Shown piece after piece: positions 42,972 through 51,782 of a stretch of DNA of 64,000 nucleotides. This stretch comes from Cryobacterium inferilacus. GTDB taxonomy: Bacteria; Actinomycetota; Actinomycetes; Actinomycetales; Microbacteriaceae. The stretch is from contig NZ_JAIEUL010000008.1 of assembly GCF_019599185.1 (NCBI RefSeq), forward strand, positions 1 through 64,000, read 5' to 3'. The position numbers and the translations under genes were made by a program. Below the pieces are notes generated by a model. It worked only from the letters and a program-made list of their open reading frames with translations. It had not been told where the DNA came from and searched no databases. The stretch's first letter is position 1; each line of letters opens with the position of its first letter.

Positions 42972-43640
42972 ATGGATGTTTCGGACCGTCGCCCCCTGCC
43001 CGGCCTCACCTACCCGGAGGCGTACCTGCACCGTCTCGCCGACGAGCTGTCACTGAAGTTCTCCGGCATTTTCGGGCTCGAGACCGTGGAACGCTACGTG
43101 CTCGAGTCGTACACCAGTCTTCTGCGGGGCTCCACGGTGCGGGCCCACGTGGCCGCACGCACGGTGCGGTTCGCCACCGACCGGCTCACCGCTCTCGCCC
43201 AGGCCAAGGGCGCAATCGCCAGGGACGTTCCGGAGGTGCTCTTCGTCTGCGAGCAGAACGCCGGTCGCTCCCAGATGGCCGCGGTGCTCACCGCGCACCT
43301 CTCCGGTGGTCGGGTGCACGTGCGCAGCGCCGGGTCGATGCCCTCGGGCGAGATCCACGCCACCGTGGTCGAGGCCATGCGCGAACTGGGTCTGGACCTG
43401 GGCGAGGAATTCCCCAAGCCGCTCACCGACGACGTGGTGCAGGCCGCCGACGTCGTGGTGACGATGGGCTGCGGCGACGCCTGCCCGGTCTACCCGGGCA
43501 AGCGCTACCAGGACTGGGAACTGGCCGACCCGGCCGGCCAGTCCCTGGACGCCGTGCGAGGCATCCGTGAAGAAATTCGTGCCCATGTGGTTGTCTTGCT
43601 GAACAGCGTCGGCGTCGAGCCGCAGGCCTTACCCGCCTGA
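42972..43640 (+). CDS. arsC: Arsenate reductase with extra N-terminal helical domain
   Basis: A 222-residue protein: residues 1-85 form a mostly helical domain (TYPEAYLHRLADELSLKFSG; TVERYVLESYTSLLRGSTVRAHV; ATDRLTALAQAKG) and the rest is an LMW-phosphatase-type reductase with CEQNAGRSQ near residue 93 and VVTMGCGDACPVYPGKRYQDWELADPAG. The N-terminal piece is the three-helix dimerisation domain known from some actinobacterial ArsC proteins. The catalytic part keeps C-x5-R and the second cysteines, so it should be active. It sits between the short arsC and arsB. Confidence 0.9.
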   Translation: MDVSDRRPLPGLTYPEAYLHRLADELSLKFSGIFGLETVERYVLESYTSLLRGSTVRAHVAARTVRFATDRLTALAQAKGAIARDVPEVLFVCEQNAGRSQMAAVLTAHLSGGRVHVRSAGSMPSGEIHATVVEAMRELGLDLGEEFPKPLTDDVVQAADVVVTMGCGDACPVYPGKRYQDWELADPAGQSLDAVRGIREEIRAHVVVLLNSVGVEPQALPA

Positions 43641-43678
43641 GCCGCTCGCACACGTAGCCCTACCGCAGGAGTACCACC

Positions 43679-45052
43679 ATGGCCGTCGTCGCCATTCTCA
43701 TTTTTGTGCTCACCCTCACGCTGGTCATCTGGCAACCCAAGGGGTTGGGCATCGGCTGGAGCGCCCTGGGCGGGGCTGTCCTGGCTCTCGTGACCATGGT
43801 CGTGCAGCTCTCCGACATCCCCACGGTCATCGACATCGTCTGGAACGCCACCCTCGCCTTCGTGGCGATCGTGCTGATCTCGCTGATTCTGGACGAGAGC
43901 GGGTTCTTCGAGTGGGCTGCCCTGCACGTGGCCAGGTGGGGGAGAGGCAACGGGCGGCTGCTCTTCGTTCTGATCGTGCTGCTGGGCGCCGTCATCGCGG
44001 CCGTGTTCGCCAACGACGGTGCGGCGCTGATCCTCACCCCGATCGTGATCCAAATGCTCCTGGCGCTGAAGTTCCCGCCGTCGGCAGCACTGGGCTTCGT
44101 CATGGCCACCGGGTTCATCGCCGATGCCGGCAGCCTGCCGCTGGTGGTGTCGAACCTGGTCAACATCGTCTCGGCCGACTACTTCGACATCAGCTTCGCC
44201 CGATACGCACTGGTCATGGTGCCGGTCGGCATCGTCACCGTCCTCGCCAGCCTGGCCGTGCTGTTCCTCTACTTCCGGAAGACGATCCCCAAGACCTACG
44301 ACGTGTCCCACCTGCCGGCGCCGGCCACCGCGGTCACCGACGTGGTCACCTTCCGGGCCGGCTGGATCGTGCTGGCTCTGCTGCTGATCGGTTACTTCAG
44401 CGCAGACCCCCTGGGCATCCCCTTGTCGGTGATCGCCGGCAGCGCAGCCATCGTGCTCATCCTGGTCGCGGCCCGCCAGCCCCGCTTCCTGTTCCGCCGC
44501 GTCGTCGCCGACGCCGAGCGTTCGGCGCTGGCCGCCGAGGCCGGCGTCACGGTTCAGAAGCGCATCTCGGTGCTCACCGTCGTGAAGAACGCACCGTGGC
44601 AGATCGTGCTGTTCAGCATCGGCATGTACCTCGTGGTCTACGGTCTGCGCAACCAGGGGCTCACCGATGAACTCGCCAAGGTCTTCGGCTCGTTCAACGA
44701 CCAGGGTGTGCTCGTGGCCGCCCTCGGTACCGGCATCGTCGTCGCGGTGCTCGCCTCGATGATGAACAACATGCCCACCGTGCTGATCGCCGCCCTGGCC
44801 ATCGGCGCCGTCGGGGCGAGCGGTCTCACCCATGAGGCCATGGTCTACGCCAACATCATCGGCTCCGACCTGGGCCCGAAGATCACCCCGATCGGCAGCC
44901 TGGCCACGCTGCTCTGGCTGCACGTGCTCGACAAGAAGGGCATGCACATCGGCTGGGGTCGGTACTTCCGCACCGGCATCGTGCTCACCATCCCGGTGCT
45001 GCTGATCAGCCTGGTCACCCTCGCCGGCTGGCTGATGGTGGTCGGCGTCTAA
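43679..45052 (+). CDS. arsB: Arsenite efflux transporter ArsB
   Basis: A 457-residue membrane protein of the ArsB/NhaD group with about 11-12 helices. [44 protein letters not shown] near residue 75-120 and [15 protein letters not shown] near 360 are ArsB signatures. It is the membrane channel driven by ArsA. ATG at 43679 with GCAGGAG at a suitable distance upstream. It ends the arsC-arsC-arsB transcript and is followed by a hairpin. Together with the divergent arsD-arsA this is a complete As(V)/As(III) resistance system. Confidence 0.92.
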   Translation: MAVVAILIFVLTLTLVIWQPKGLGIGWSALGGAVLALVTMVVQLSDIPTVIDIVWNATLAFVAIVLISLILDESGFFEWAALHVARWGRGNGRLLFVLIVLLGAVIAAVFANDGAALILTPIVIQMLLALKFPPSAALGFVMATGFIADAGSLPLVVSNLVNIVSADYFDISFARYALVMVPVGIVTVLASLAVLFLYFRKTIPKTYDVSHLPAPATAVTDVVTFRAGWIVLALLLIGYFSADPLGIPLSVIAGSAAIVLILVAARQPRFLFRRVVADAERSALAAEAGVTVQKRISVLTVVKNAPWQIVLFSIGMYLVVYGLRNQGLTDELAKVFGSFNDQGVLVAALGTGIVVAVLASMMNNMPTVLIAALAIGAVGASGLTHEAMVYANIIGSDLGPKITPIGSLATLLWLHVLDKKGMHIGWGRYFRTGIVLTIPVLLISLVTLAGWLMVVGV

Positions 45053-45079
45053 GACAACCGCGGGCGCCCGCACACGCAG

Positions 45080-45109
45080 AACGGGCCCGCACGTGAGTGC
45101 GGGGCCGTT
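45080..45109 (+). terminator. Hairpin after arsB
   Basis: Arms AACGGGCCCGCA and TGCGGGGCCGTT, 12 bp with one mismatch, around CGTGAG, 27 bp after the arsB stop; convergent with adhE. Confidence 0.7.
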
Positions 45110-45149
45110 GTGGTGCAGGTCGAACGGATGCTGCCGTAAGCGGTGAAGC

Positions 45150-47903
45150 CTACTTGCCGGCCTTACGGGCCGGCTTCTTGGCGTCCACGGCCGGGGCGGC
45201 ACCCTCTGCACCGGTCTCGAGCGCGGCGTCAACCACGGCTGCGCGTCCGGCGCGAACCTCGGCGAACGACGTGCCGTAGTACGCGGCCTCCATGAGGGTC
45301 TTCATGTCGTCCAGCATCGGCATCCGCGGGTTGGCGGGTGCGCACTGGTCGCCGTATGCGCCCATGGCGAGCGAATCGAGACGGCCGATGAACTCGGCCT
45401 CCGGCACGCCCTGCGCCTGGAAGGACGGCTTGATGCCGACCTGGTCGCGCAGCTTCTCGACGGCCTTGGCGTACGACTCGACGCCCTCGGCGGGAGTCGA
45501 GGCCGGGAGGCCGAGGTGCTTGGCGATCTCCTGGAAGCGCTCCGGGGCGATGTAGTGCTCGTACTTGGGCCAGCTGGTCAGCTTCGTCGGGACGGTGCCG
45601 TTGTACCGGATCACGTGCGGCAGGTAGGTCGCGTTGACCCGGCCGTGGATCAGGTGCAGCTGCGCGCCGGTGACGTGCGCCATGGCGTGGACTATGCCCA
45701 GGAACGCGTTACCGAAGGCCATACCGGCGATCGAGGCGGCGTTGTGCATCTTCTCGCGTGCCTTGATCACGGTGTCATCGGTGCTGCCGACGGTGCCCTT
45801 GACGCTGGCCTCGATGTTCTCGAAGATCAGCTTGATCGCGTGCAGGCAGAGACCGTCGGTGAAGTCGTTCGCGTATACCGACACGTACGCCTCGGTGGCG
45901 TGGGTCAGGGCGTCGAAGCCGGAGTCGGCGGCGAGGAACGACGGCATCATGGCCGTGAGCACGGGGTCGATGATCGCGACGGACGGGATCAGCGCGTAGT
46001 CGGCCAGCGGGTACTTGACTCCGGTGACGTCATCGGTGATGACGGCGAACGGGGTCATCTCGCTACCGGTACCCGAGGTGGTCGGGATGCAGACCAGCTT
46101 GGCGAGTTCACCGAGGTCGGGGAACTTGAACGCGCGCTTGCGCACGTCGAAGAACTTCTCCTTCATGTCGGCGAATTCGATTTCGGGGTGTTCGTACAGC
46201 AGCCACATGACCTTCGCGGCGTCCATGGGCGAACCTCCACCGAGGGCGATGATGGTGTCCGGCTTGAAGGCGCGCATTTCCTCTGCGCCCTTCTCGACGG
46301 CGGCAACGGTGGGCTCGGGGAGCACGTTGTCGATGATCTGCAGGGCGACGCGGCCCTCGCGGCGGTTGAGCACGTCGAGGATCTTGTCGACGAAGCCCAG
46401 GCGGGTCATGGTCGAGTCGGTGACGATGGTGACCCGGCTGACGTCGCGCATGTCGGCCAGGTAGCGCACCGCGTTCGGCTCGAAGTAGGTCTTCGCGGGG
46501 ATCTTGAACCACTGCAAGTTGTTGTTCCTCCGGCCGATGCGCTTGACGTTGATCAGGTTGATGGCCGACACGTTGTTCGAGACGGAGTTGTGTCCGTACG
46601 AGCCACAGCCGAGCGTGAGCGAGGGGATGAACGCGTTGTAGATGTCACCGATGCCACCGAGCGAGCTGGGGGCGTTGGTGATGATGCGAACGGCCTTGAC
46701 GCGCTTGCCGAACTCCTCGATGATCGCGGGGTTTTCGCTGTGGATCGAGCCGGAGTGGCCGAGGCCGTCGAATTCCACCATCTGCTCGGAGAGCGAGATG
46801 CCCTCTTCGGCGTCCTTGGCGTGCATGACGGCGAGAACCGGGGCCAGCTTCTCGCGGGTCATCGGCTCGTGCGGGCCGACTCCGGAGACCTCGACCAGGA
46901 TGATCGACGTGTCGTCAGGAACGCTGAAACCGGCCTGCTGGGCGATCCACACCGGCGACTTGCCGACGACGTTCGGGTTCAGCTTGGCGCCGGCGCAGTT
47001 CTCCGAGTGGGCCTGCACACCGAAGATGAACTCCTCGAGGAGGGCCTTTTCTTCCTTGTTGGTGCGGTAGGCGTGCAGGATGGCGAACTCGGCCATGGCC
47101 TCGTTGTAGAGGGGCTCTTCGATGATGACGGCCTGCTCCGAAGCGCAGATCATGCCGTAGTCGAAGGCCTTGGAGAGCACGACGTCGTTGACGGCACGCT
47201 TGAGCTTGGCGCTCTTCTCGATGAAGGCGGGCACGTTGCCGGCGCCGACGCCCAGGGCGGGCTTGCCGCAGGAGTACGCGGCGCGGACCATGGCGTTTCC
47301 GCCGGTGGCGAGGATCAGGGCCACACCGGGGTGGTTCATCAGTAGGGTGGAGGCCTCGAGGGAGGGCTGTTCGATCCACTGGATGCAGTTGGCGGGTGCG
47401 CCTGCTGCGATGGCGGCGTCGCGGACGACGCGGGCGGCGGCTGCGGAGGACTCCTGCGCGGCCGGGTGGAAGCCGAAGATGATGGGGTTGCGGGTCTTGA
47501 GCGCGATGAGCGACTTGAAGATCGCGGTGGAGGTACAGTTCGTGACCGGGGTGATGCCACAGATGACGCCGACGGGCTCGGCGATCTCGGTGATGCCGGT
47601 CAGTTCGTCGCGGCTGATGATGCCGACGGTCTTGAGGTTCTGCATGGAGTTGGTGACGTGCTCGCACGCGAAGAGGTTCTTCACGGCCTTGTCTTCGAAG
47701 ACACCACGGCCGGTCTCGGCGACGGCGTGAACGGCGAGCGTGGCGTGCTGGGACAGCGCGGCGACGGAGGCCTTCTTGACGATGAAGTCGATCTGCTCCT
47801 GAGTGAAGTCAGCGTAATCCTTCAGCGCGACGTTGCCGGCGGCAACCAAGGTGTCGATCTGCGTAGCTATGGGAGTGGCGACTGGTTGGTCTGTGATCGT
47901 CAT
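45150..47903 (-). CDS. adhE: Bifunctional acetaldehyde-CoA/alcohol dehydrogenase
   Basis: A 917-residue fusion enzyme that reduces acetyl-CoA to acetaldehyde and then ethanol. N-terminal aldehyde dehydrogenase domain with the catalytic Cys in GMICASEQAVI near residue 252; C-terminal iron-dependent alcohol dehydrogenase domain with GGGSPMDAAKVMWLLYEHPE, FDALTHATEAYVS and GIVHAMAHVTGAQLHLIHG metal histidines. A 40-residue Ala/Lys tail (AVVDAALETGAEGAAP) extends beyond the usual end. ATG at 47903 is chosen because AGGAGG is 6 nt upstream. AdhE is a fermentation enzyme, unusual for a mainly aerobic actinobacterium. The upstream gap contains the 48008 palindrome. Confidence 0.95.
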   Translation of the reverse strand: MTITDQPVATPIATQIDTLVAAGNVALKDYADFTQEQIDFIVKKASVAALSQHATLAVHAVAETGRGVFEDKAVKNLFACEHVTNSMQNLKTVGIISRDELTGITEIAEPVGVICGITPVTNCTSTAIFKSLIALKTRNPIIFGFHPAAQESSAAAARVVRDAAIAAGAPANCIQWIEQPSLEASTLLMNHPGVALILATGGNAMVRAAYSCGKPALGVGAGNVPAFIEKSAKLKRAVNDVVLSKAFDYGMICASEQAVIIEEPLYNEAMAEFAILHAYRTNKEEKALLEEFIFGVQAHSENCAGAKLNPNVVGKSPVWIAQQAGFSVPDDTSIILVEVSGVGPHEPMTREKLAPVLAVMHAKDAEEGISLSEQMVEFDGLGHSGSIHSENPAIIEEFGKRVKAVRIITNAPSSLGGIGDIYNAFIPSLTLGCGSYGHNSVSNNVSAINLINVKRIGRRNNNLQWFKIPAKTYFEPNAVRYLADMRDVSRVTIVTDSTMTRLGFVDKILDVLNRREGRVALQIIDNVLPEPTVAAVEKGAEEMRAFKPDTIIALGGGSPMDAAKVMWLLYEHPEIEFADMKEKFFDVRKRAFKFPDLGELAKLVCIPTTSGTGSEMTPFAVITDDVTGVKYPLADYALIPSVAIIDPVLTAMMPSFLAADSGFDALTHATEAYVSVYANDFTDGLCLHAIKLIFENIEASVKGTVGSTDDTVIKAREKMHNAASIAGMAFGNAFLGIVHAMAHVTGAQLHLIHGRVNATYLPHVIRYNGTVPTKLTSWPKYEHYIAPERFQEIAKHLGLPASTPAEGVESYAKAVEKLRDQVGIKPSFQAQGVPEAEFIGRLDSLAMGAYGDQCAPANPRMPMLDDMKTLMEAAYYGTSFAEVRAGRAAVVDAALETGAEGAAPAVDAKKPARKAGK

Positions 47904-48007
47904 AGTTTTCCTCCTGGACAACCCGATCTGGGATCTTTGTCTCTGGTTCAAACATAGGCTCCATAAACGCCGGAAACACGGGCCAAAGGTCCCACGTCCA
48001 GCCATCC

Positions 48008-48077
48008 GCAACTGTTGCCCGTGCGGACATTTGCGCCCGGCGCACCGGGACCATTTGTCCGCTTCGGGAACAGTTAC
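48008..48077. repeat. 70-bp imperfect palindrome related to the left-edge IS sequence
   Basis: Two 35-bp arms (48008-48042 and 48043-48077) match at 25 of 35 positions with no loop, outer ends GCAACTGTT/AACAGTTAC. The right part, 48023-48082, matches 291-350 beside the transposase at 46 of 60 bases. No transposase is nearby. It lies between the adhE start and the nifS stop. It could be an IS-derived remnant or MITE, a terminator or an adhE operator. Confidence 0.6.
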
Positions 48078-48108
48078 GGGCGGGCCGGGCGGGGCGGGCC
48101 GGGCGCGG

Positions 48109-49251
48109 CTAGCGGGCGAGGCCGCGCACGGCGAGCACGGCGTCGTGCACGCGGGCGGCGGTCTCGGTGAGCTCGGCGGCCGTGGTGGTGGCCGAGAGGG
48201 TGAAGCGCACGGCGGTCTGGGCGAGGTCGGCCGGGATGCCCAGCGCGGTGAGCACGTGCGACGGCTCGTCGCTGCCGGCGGCGCACGCCGATCCGCTCGA
48301 GCAAACGATGTCGAAGCGCTCCAGCTCGAGCAGCACGGCCTCCCCGCCGGTGCCGGCGAAGGTGAACGAGGCGTGGCCGGGCAGGCGGTGCACGGGGTCG
48401 CCGGTCAGGGCGGCACCCGGGGTGCCGGCCAGCACCGTGGCCACGAAGGTGTCGCGCAGCCCGGCCAGCCGCTCGGCCAGTTCGAGGCGTTCGGTCTCGG
48501 CCAGATCGAGGGCTGTCGCCAGGCCCACGGCGCCGGCCACGTTCTCGGTGCCGCTGCGTTTGCCGCGCTCCTGGCCGCCGCCGTGCAGCACCGGTTCCAC
48601 GGTGAGCCGGCCGCGCATGAACAGCGCGCCCACGCCCTGCGGCGCGCCGAGCTTGTGCCCGGAGATGCTCAGGGCATCGACACCGAGGTCGGCGACGTTC
48701 AGCGGTAGCCAGCCGGCGGCCTGCACGGCATCGGTGTGGAACGGCACACCGTTCGCGCGGGCGACCGCGGCCAGGTCGGCGATCGGCTGCACGGTGCCGA
48801 TCTCATTGTTGGCGTAGTGCACGGTGACGAGGGTGCTGTCGGGGCGGATGACCCTGGCGAGTTCGACCGGGTCGACGCGGCCGGCGGCATCCGTGGCCAG
48901 CATCGTGATCTCGAAGCCGTGCAGCCGGTGCAGGTAGTCGCAGGATTCGAGTACGGCCTCGTGTTCGAGGGCGGTGGTGATGATGTGGCGGCCGCGCGGG
49001 TTGCCGAGGGCGAGGCCCTTGATCGCCAGGTTGTCGGCCTCTGTGCCGCCGCTGGTGAGGGTGATCTCGCCCGGGCGGCAGCCCAGCACCCTGGCGATGC
49101 GGGTGCGGGCAGACGTGAGTGCGGCCGCGGCCGCCTCGCCCACCCGGTGGTGGCTGGACGGGTTGCCGAAGCCGCGGGTCAGGAGGGGCCAGATCGCCTC
49201 GGCGACCTCGCGGCGCAGCGGCGTTGTCGCGGCGTTATCGAGGTAGATCAT
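48109..49251 (-). CDS. nifS: Cysteine desulfurase (NifS-like)
   Basis: A 380-residue PLP enzyme releasing sulfur from cysteine. MIYLDNAATTPLRREVAEAI opens it; LTSGGTEADNLAIKG, HEAVLESCDYLHRL, the PLP lysine in SISGHKLGAPQGVGAL near residue 200, GGGQERGKRSGTENV, and the loop cysteine in DIVCSSGSACAAGSDEPSHVL near 320 are all present. It is last in the nrtR-nadA-nadB-nadC operon, where a NifS-type enzyme probably supplies sulfur for the NadA [4Fe-4S] cluster. ATG at 49251 with AGGAAG upstream. Confidence 0.93.
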   Translation of the reverse strand: MIYLDNAATTPLRREVAEAIWPLLTRGFGNPSSHHRVGEAAAAALTSARTRIARVLGCRPGEITLTSGGTEADNLAIKGLALGNPRGRHIITTALEHEAVLESCDYLHRLHGFEITMLATDAAGRVDPVELARVIRPDSTLVTVHYANNEIGTVQPIADLAAVARANGVPFHTDAVQAAGWLPLNVADLGVDALSISGHKLGAPQGVGALFMRGRLTVEPVLHGGGQERGKRSGTENVAGAVGLATALDLAETERLELAERLAGLRDTFVATVLAGTPGAALTGDPVHRLPGHASFTFAGTGGEAVLLELERFDIVCSSGSACAAGSDEPSHVLTALGIPADLAQTAVRFTLSATTTAAELTETAARVHDAVLAVRGLAR

Positions 49252-49294
49252 GGCGGCTTCCTGGCGGCTGGCGGGTGGATGGACGGGGCGGCGG

Positions 49295-50170
49295 TCAGGC
49301 CGTGGGGAAGACGGCCTCTGGCAGGATGACGACGTCGAGGCCGAGGTCGAGGGAACGCACGCTGTGGGTGAGCGCGCCGACGGAGATGACGTCGACACCG
49401 GACTCGGCGATGCGTTTCACGGTCTGCAGGGAGACACCGCCGCTGGCCTCCACGATCGCCCGGCCGGCGATGCGCCGCACGCCCTCACGCAGGTCACCCT
49501 GGTCGAAGTTGTCGAGCATGATCGTGTCGATGCCGGCCGCGAGCACGGGTTCGATCTGCTCGAGGGTGTCCACCTCCACCTCGAAGTGCGTGGTGTGCGA
49601 GAGCTTCGCTCGCACGGCCCGCAGCGCCTCGGTGAGGTCGGTGCCGCCGGCGCTGAGCACGGCCAGGTGGTTGTCCTTGGCCATCACGGCGTCGGACAGG
49701 CTGAAGCGATGGTTGTGGCCGCCGCCGTCGCGCACGGCCTGGCGTTCGAACGCGCGGAGGCCGGGTGTGGTCTTGCGGGTGTCGACGATGCGGGCGTTGG
49801 TGCCGGCGACCTCGGCGACGTACCGGGCGGTGAGGGTGGCGATTCCGCTCATCCGCTGCACGAAGTTCAGGCCGATGCGTTCGGCCTGCAGAATGCCCCT
49901 GGCCGGGCCGGATGCCTCGGCGAGCAGATCGCCGGCGGCGAAAGTGCTGCCGTCGCGGGCGAGCAGGCGCACGGTGATGCGCGGGTCGACCAGCCGGAAG
50001 GCGGCGTCGAACACGGCCCCGCCGCTGAAGACGCCGGGCTCCCTGGCCACCAGCTGGGCGGTGGCGACGGCGTCTTCGGGAATCAGCATCTCGCTGGTGA
50101 GGTCGCCCCAGGGGGCGTCTTCGTCGAGGGCCGCGCGAACGACGGTGTCGATGGCGGACGTGGTCAGCAT
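49295..50170 (-). CDS. nadC: Nicotinate-nucleotide diphosphorylase (carboxylating)
   Basis: A 291-residue quinolinate phosphoribosyltransferase making nicotinate mononucleotide from quinolinate and PRPP. ALDEDAPWGDLTSEMLIP, MSGIATLTARYV, VDTRKTTPGLRAFERQAVRDGGGHNHRFSLSDAVMAKDNHL and EVEVDTLEQI, with IMLDNF near residue 225, are the known substrate-binding blocks. ATG at 50170 overlaps the nadB stop (7 bp). It follows nadA-nadB in the usual actinobacterial order. Confidence 0.95.
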   Translation of the reverse strand: MLTTSAIDTVVRAALDEDAPWGDLTSEMLIPEDAVATAQLVAREPGVFSGGAVFDAAFRLVDPRITVRLLARDGSTFAAGDLLAEASGPARGILQAERIGLNFVQRMSGIATLTARYVAEVAGTNARIVDTRKTTPGLRAFERQAVRDGGGHNHRFSLSDAVMAKDNHLAVLSAGGTDLTEALRAVRAKLSHTTHFEVEVDTLEQIEPVLAAGIDTIMLDNFDQGDLREGVRRIAGRAIVEASGGVSLQTVKRIAESGVDVISVGALTHSVRSLDLGLDVVILPEAVFPTA

Positions 50171-51780
50171 GCGATGGCCTCCGAGGCGGTTGATGAAGCG
50201 GTGACCAGGGTGCGGGCGTCGGCGCGCACGGTGAAGCGCGGCCGGGCCAATTCCAGGCGGGTGTCGGGGAAATCGGCCCGGTGGTGGGCGCCGCGGGATT
50301 CCTCGCGGGCGAGGGCGGCGGCCACGATCAGCCGGCCCAGGTCGAGCAGGTTGCCGGTCTCGAGCTCGGCGACACCGGCCTCGGCCCGGTCGACCGAGCG
50401 CCAGCCGGCCAGGGTCGCGGCGGCGTCGGCGAGGCCGGCGCCGTCGCGGTGCACGCCGGCGGCTTCCCAGAGCAGGTTCTGCAGGGTGGTGCGCTCCACG
50501 ACCACGGGCTCGGCATCGGCGCTGCCGGCGGGGGGCTCGTGGTGCGCCGGGTGCAGTTCGGTGTCGAAGTGCGGATGCCGGCCGGTGGTCTCAGCCAGCG
50601 CCCGCACGGCCCGGTCGGCGAAGACCGCGGCCTCCAGCAGCGAGTTCGAGGCCAGTCGGTTGGCGCCGTGTGCTCCGGTGCGGGCGACCTCGCCGACGGC
50701 GAACAGGCCGGGCAGGGAGGTGCGGCCCCAGACGTCGGTGGCGACCCCGCCCATCCAGTAGTGCGCGGCGGGGGCGACGGGGATCGGTTCGAGTGCCCAG
50801 TCCAGGCCGGCGGCTCGGCAGGCGGCCGTGATGGTGGGGAAGCGGCTTTCGAGCAGGTCGCGGCCGAGCCCGGTGGCGTCCAATAGCACCGGGGCGCCGC
50901 CCTGGGACTGCATCTGGGCGGCGATGCTGCGGGCCACGATGTCGCGCGGCGCGAGCTCGGCATCCGGGTGGATGGCGGGCATGAAGCGCTCGCCCGTGCT
51001 GCCCAGCAGCACCGCCCCCTCGCCGCGCACGGCCTCGGAGACCAACGGGGTGCCTGGCACCGCGAGGGCGGTGGGGTGGAACTGGTAGAACTCCACGTCG
51101 GCGATCACCGCACCGGCCCGCCAGGCGGCGGCGACGCCGTCACCGGTGGCGATGGCCGGGTTGGTGGTGTGCCGGTAGAGTGCGCCGGCGCCGCCGGTGG
51201 CGAGGATCACCGCGTCGGCGGTCACCGTGCGCCGCCGGTCGTGCGGGCCGAGCAGCGTGGCCCCGGACACCCGGCCGGCGTCGACCACCAGGTCGACCAG
51301 CATGGTGTGCTCGTGGATGGTGATCTGGTCGCCGCCGAGGGCGTGGGCGCGGTTGGCGCGCTCCCGCACCGTGGCCACCAGGGCGGCTTCGATGGCGGCA
51401 CCGGTGGCGTCACCGCCGGCGTGCAGCACGCGGGAACGGGAGTGCGCGGCTTCGAGGCCGCGGGTGATACCGGATTCGTCGCGGTCGAAGTCGACGCCGA
51501 ACCGGATCAGGTCCCGCACCCGGGCCGGGCCTTCCTCGCAGAGCACGGTGACGGCGGCCGGGTCGCAGAGGCCGGCACCGGCGCGCAGGGTGTCGAGGAT
51601 GTGGGCGTCGGTGGAGTCATCGGGGAACAGGGCGGCGGCGATCCCGCCCTGGGCGTAGCGGGTGTTGCTCTCTGGCAGCGCCGCCTTGGTCACCAGGGTC
51701 ACCCGGTGGCCGGCATCGGTGGCCCGCACCGCGGCGAGGAGGCCGGCGAGCCCGCTACCGACGACCAGCACGTCGGTCAT
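50164..51780 (-). CDS. nadB: L-aspartate oxidase
   Basis: A 538-residue FAD enzyme oxidising aspartate to iminoaspartate for NAD synthesis. Dinucleotide motif VLVVGSGLAGLLAAVRA at the start, then ESNTRYAQGGIAAALFPDDS, HSRSRVLHAGGDATG, EFYQFHPTALAVPGTPLVSEAVRGEGAVL, and AAHYWMGGVATDVWGRTSLPGLFAVGEVARTGAHGANRLASNSLLEA. Start ATG at 51780, 2 bp after the nadA stop; ribosome site is weak, suggesting coupling. The C-terminal helical domain is present but short. Catalytic Arg/His residues of the succinate dehydrogenase family appear kept. Confidence 0.95.
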   Translation of the reverse strand: MTDVLVVGSGLAGLLAAVRATDAGHRVTLVTKAALPESNTRYAQGGIAAALFPDDSTDAHILDTLRAGAGLCDPAAVTVLCEEGPARVRDLIRFGVDFDRDESGITRGLEAAHSRSRVLHAGGDATGAAIEAALVATVRERANRAHALGGDQITIHEHTMLVDLVVDAGRVSGATLLGPHDRRRTVTADAVILATGGAGALYRHTTNPAIATGDGVAAAWRAGAVIADVEFYQFHPTALAVPGTPLVSEAVRGEGAVLLGSTGERFMPAIHPDAELAPRDIVARSIAAQMQSQGGAPVLLDATGLGRDLLESRFPTITAACRAAGLDWALEPIPVAPAAHYWMGGVATDVWGRTSLPGLFAVGEVARTGAHGANRLASNSLLEAAVFADRAVRALAETTGRHPHFDTELHPAHHEPPAGSADAEPVVVERTTLQNLLWEAAGVHRDGAGLADAAATLAGWRSVDRAEAGVAELETGNLLDLGRLIVAAALAREESRGAHHRADFPDTRLELARPRFTVRADARTLVTASSTASEAIAC

Positions 51781-51782
51781 GG

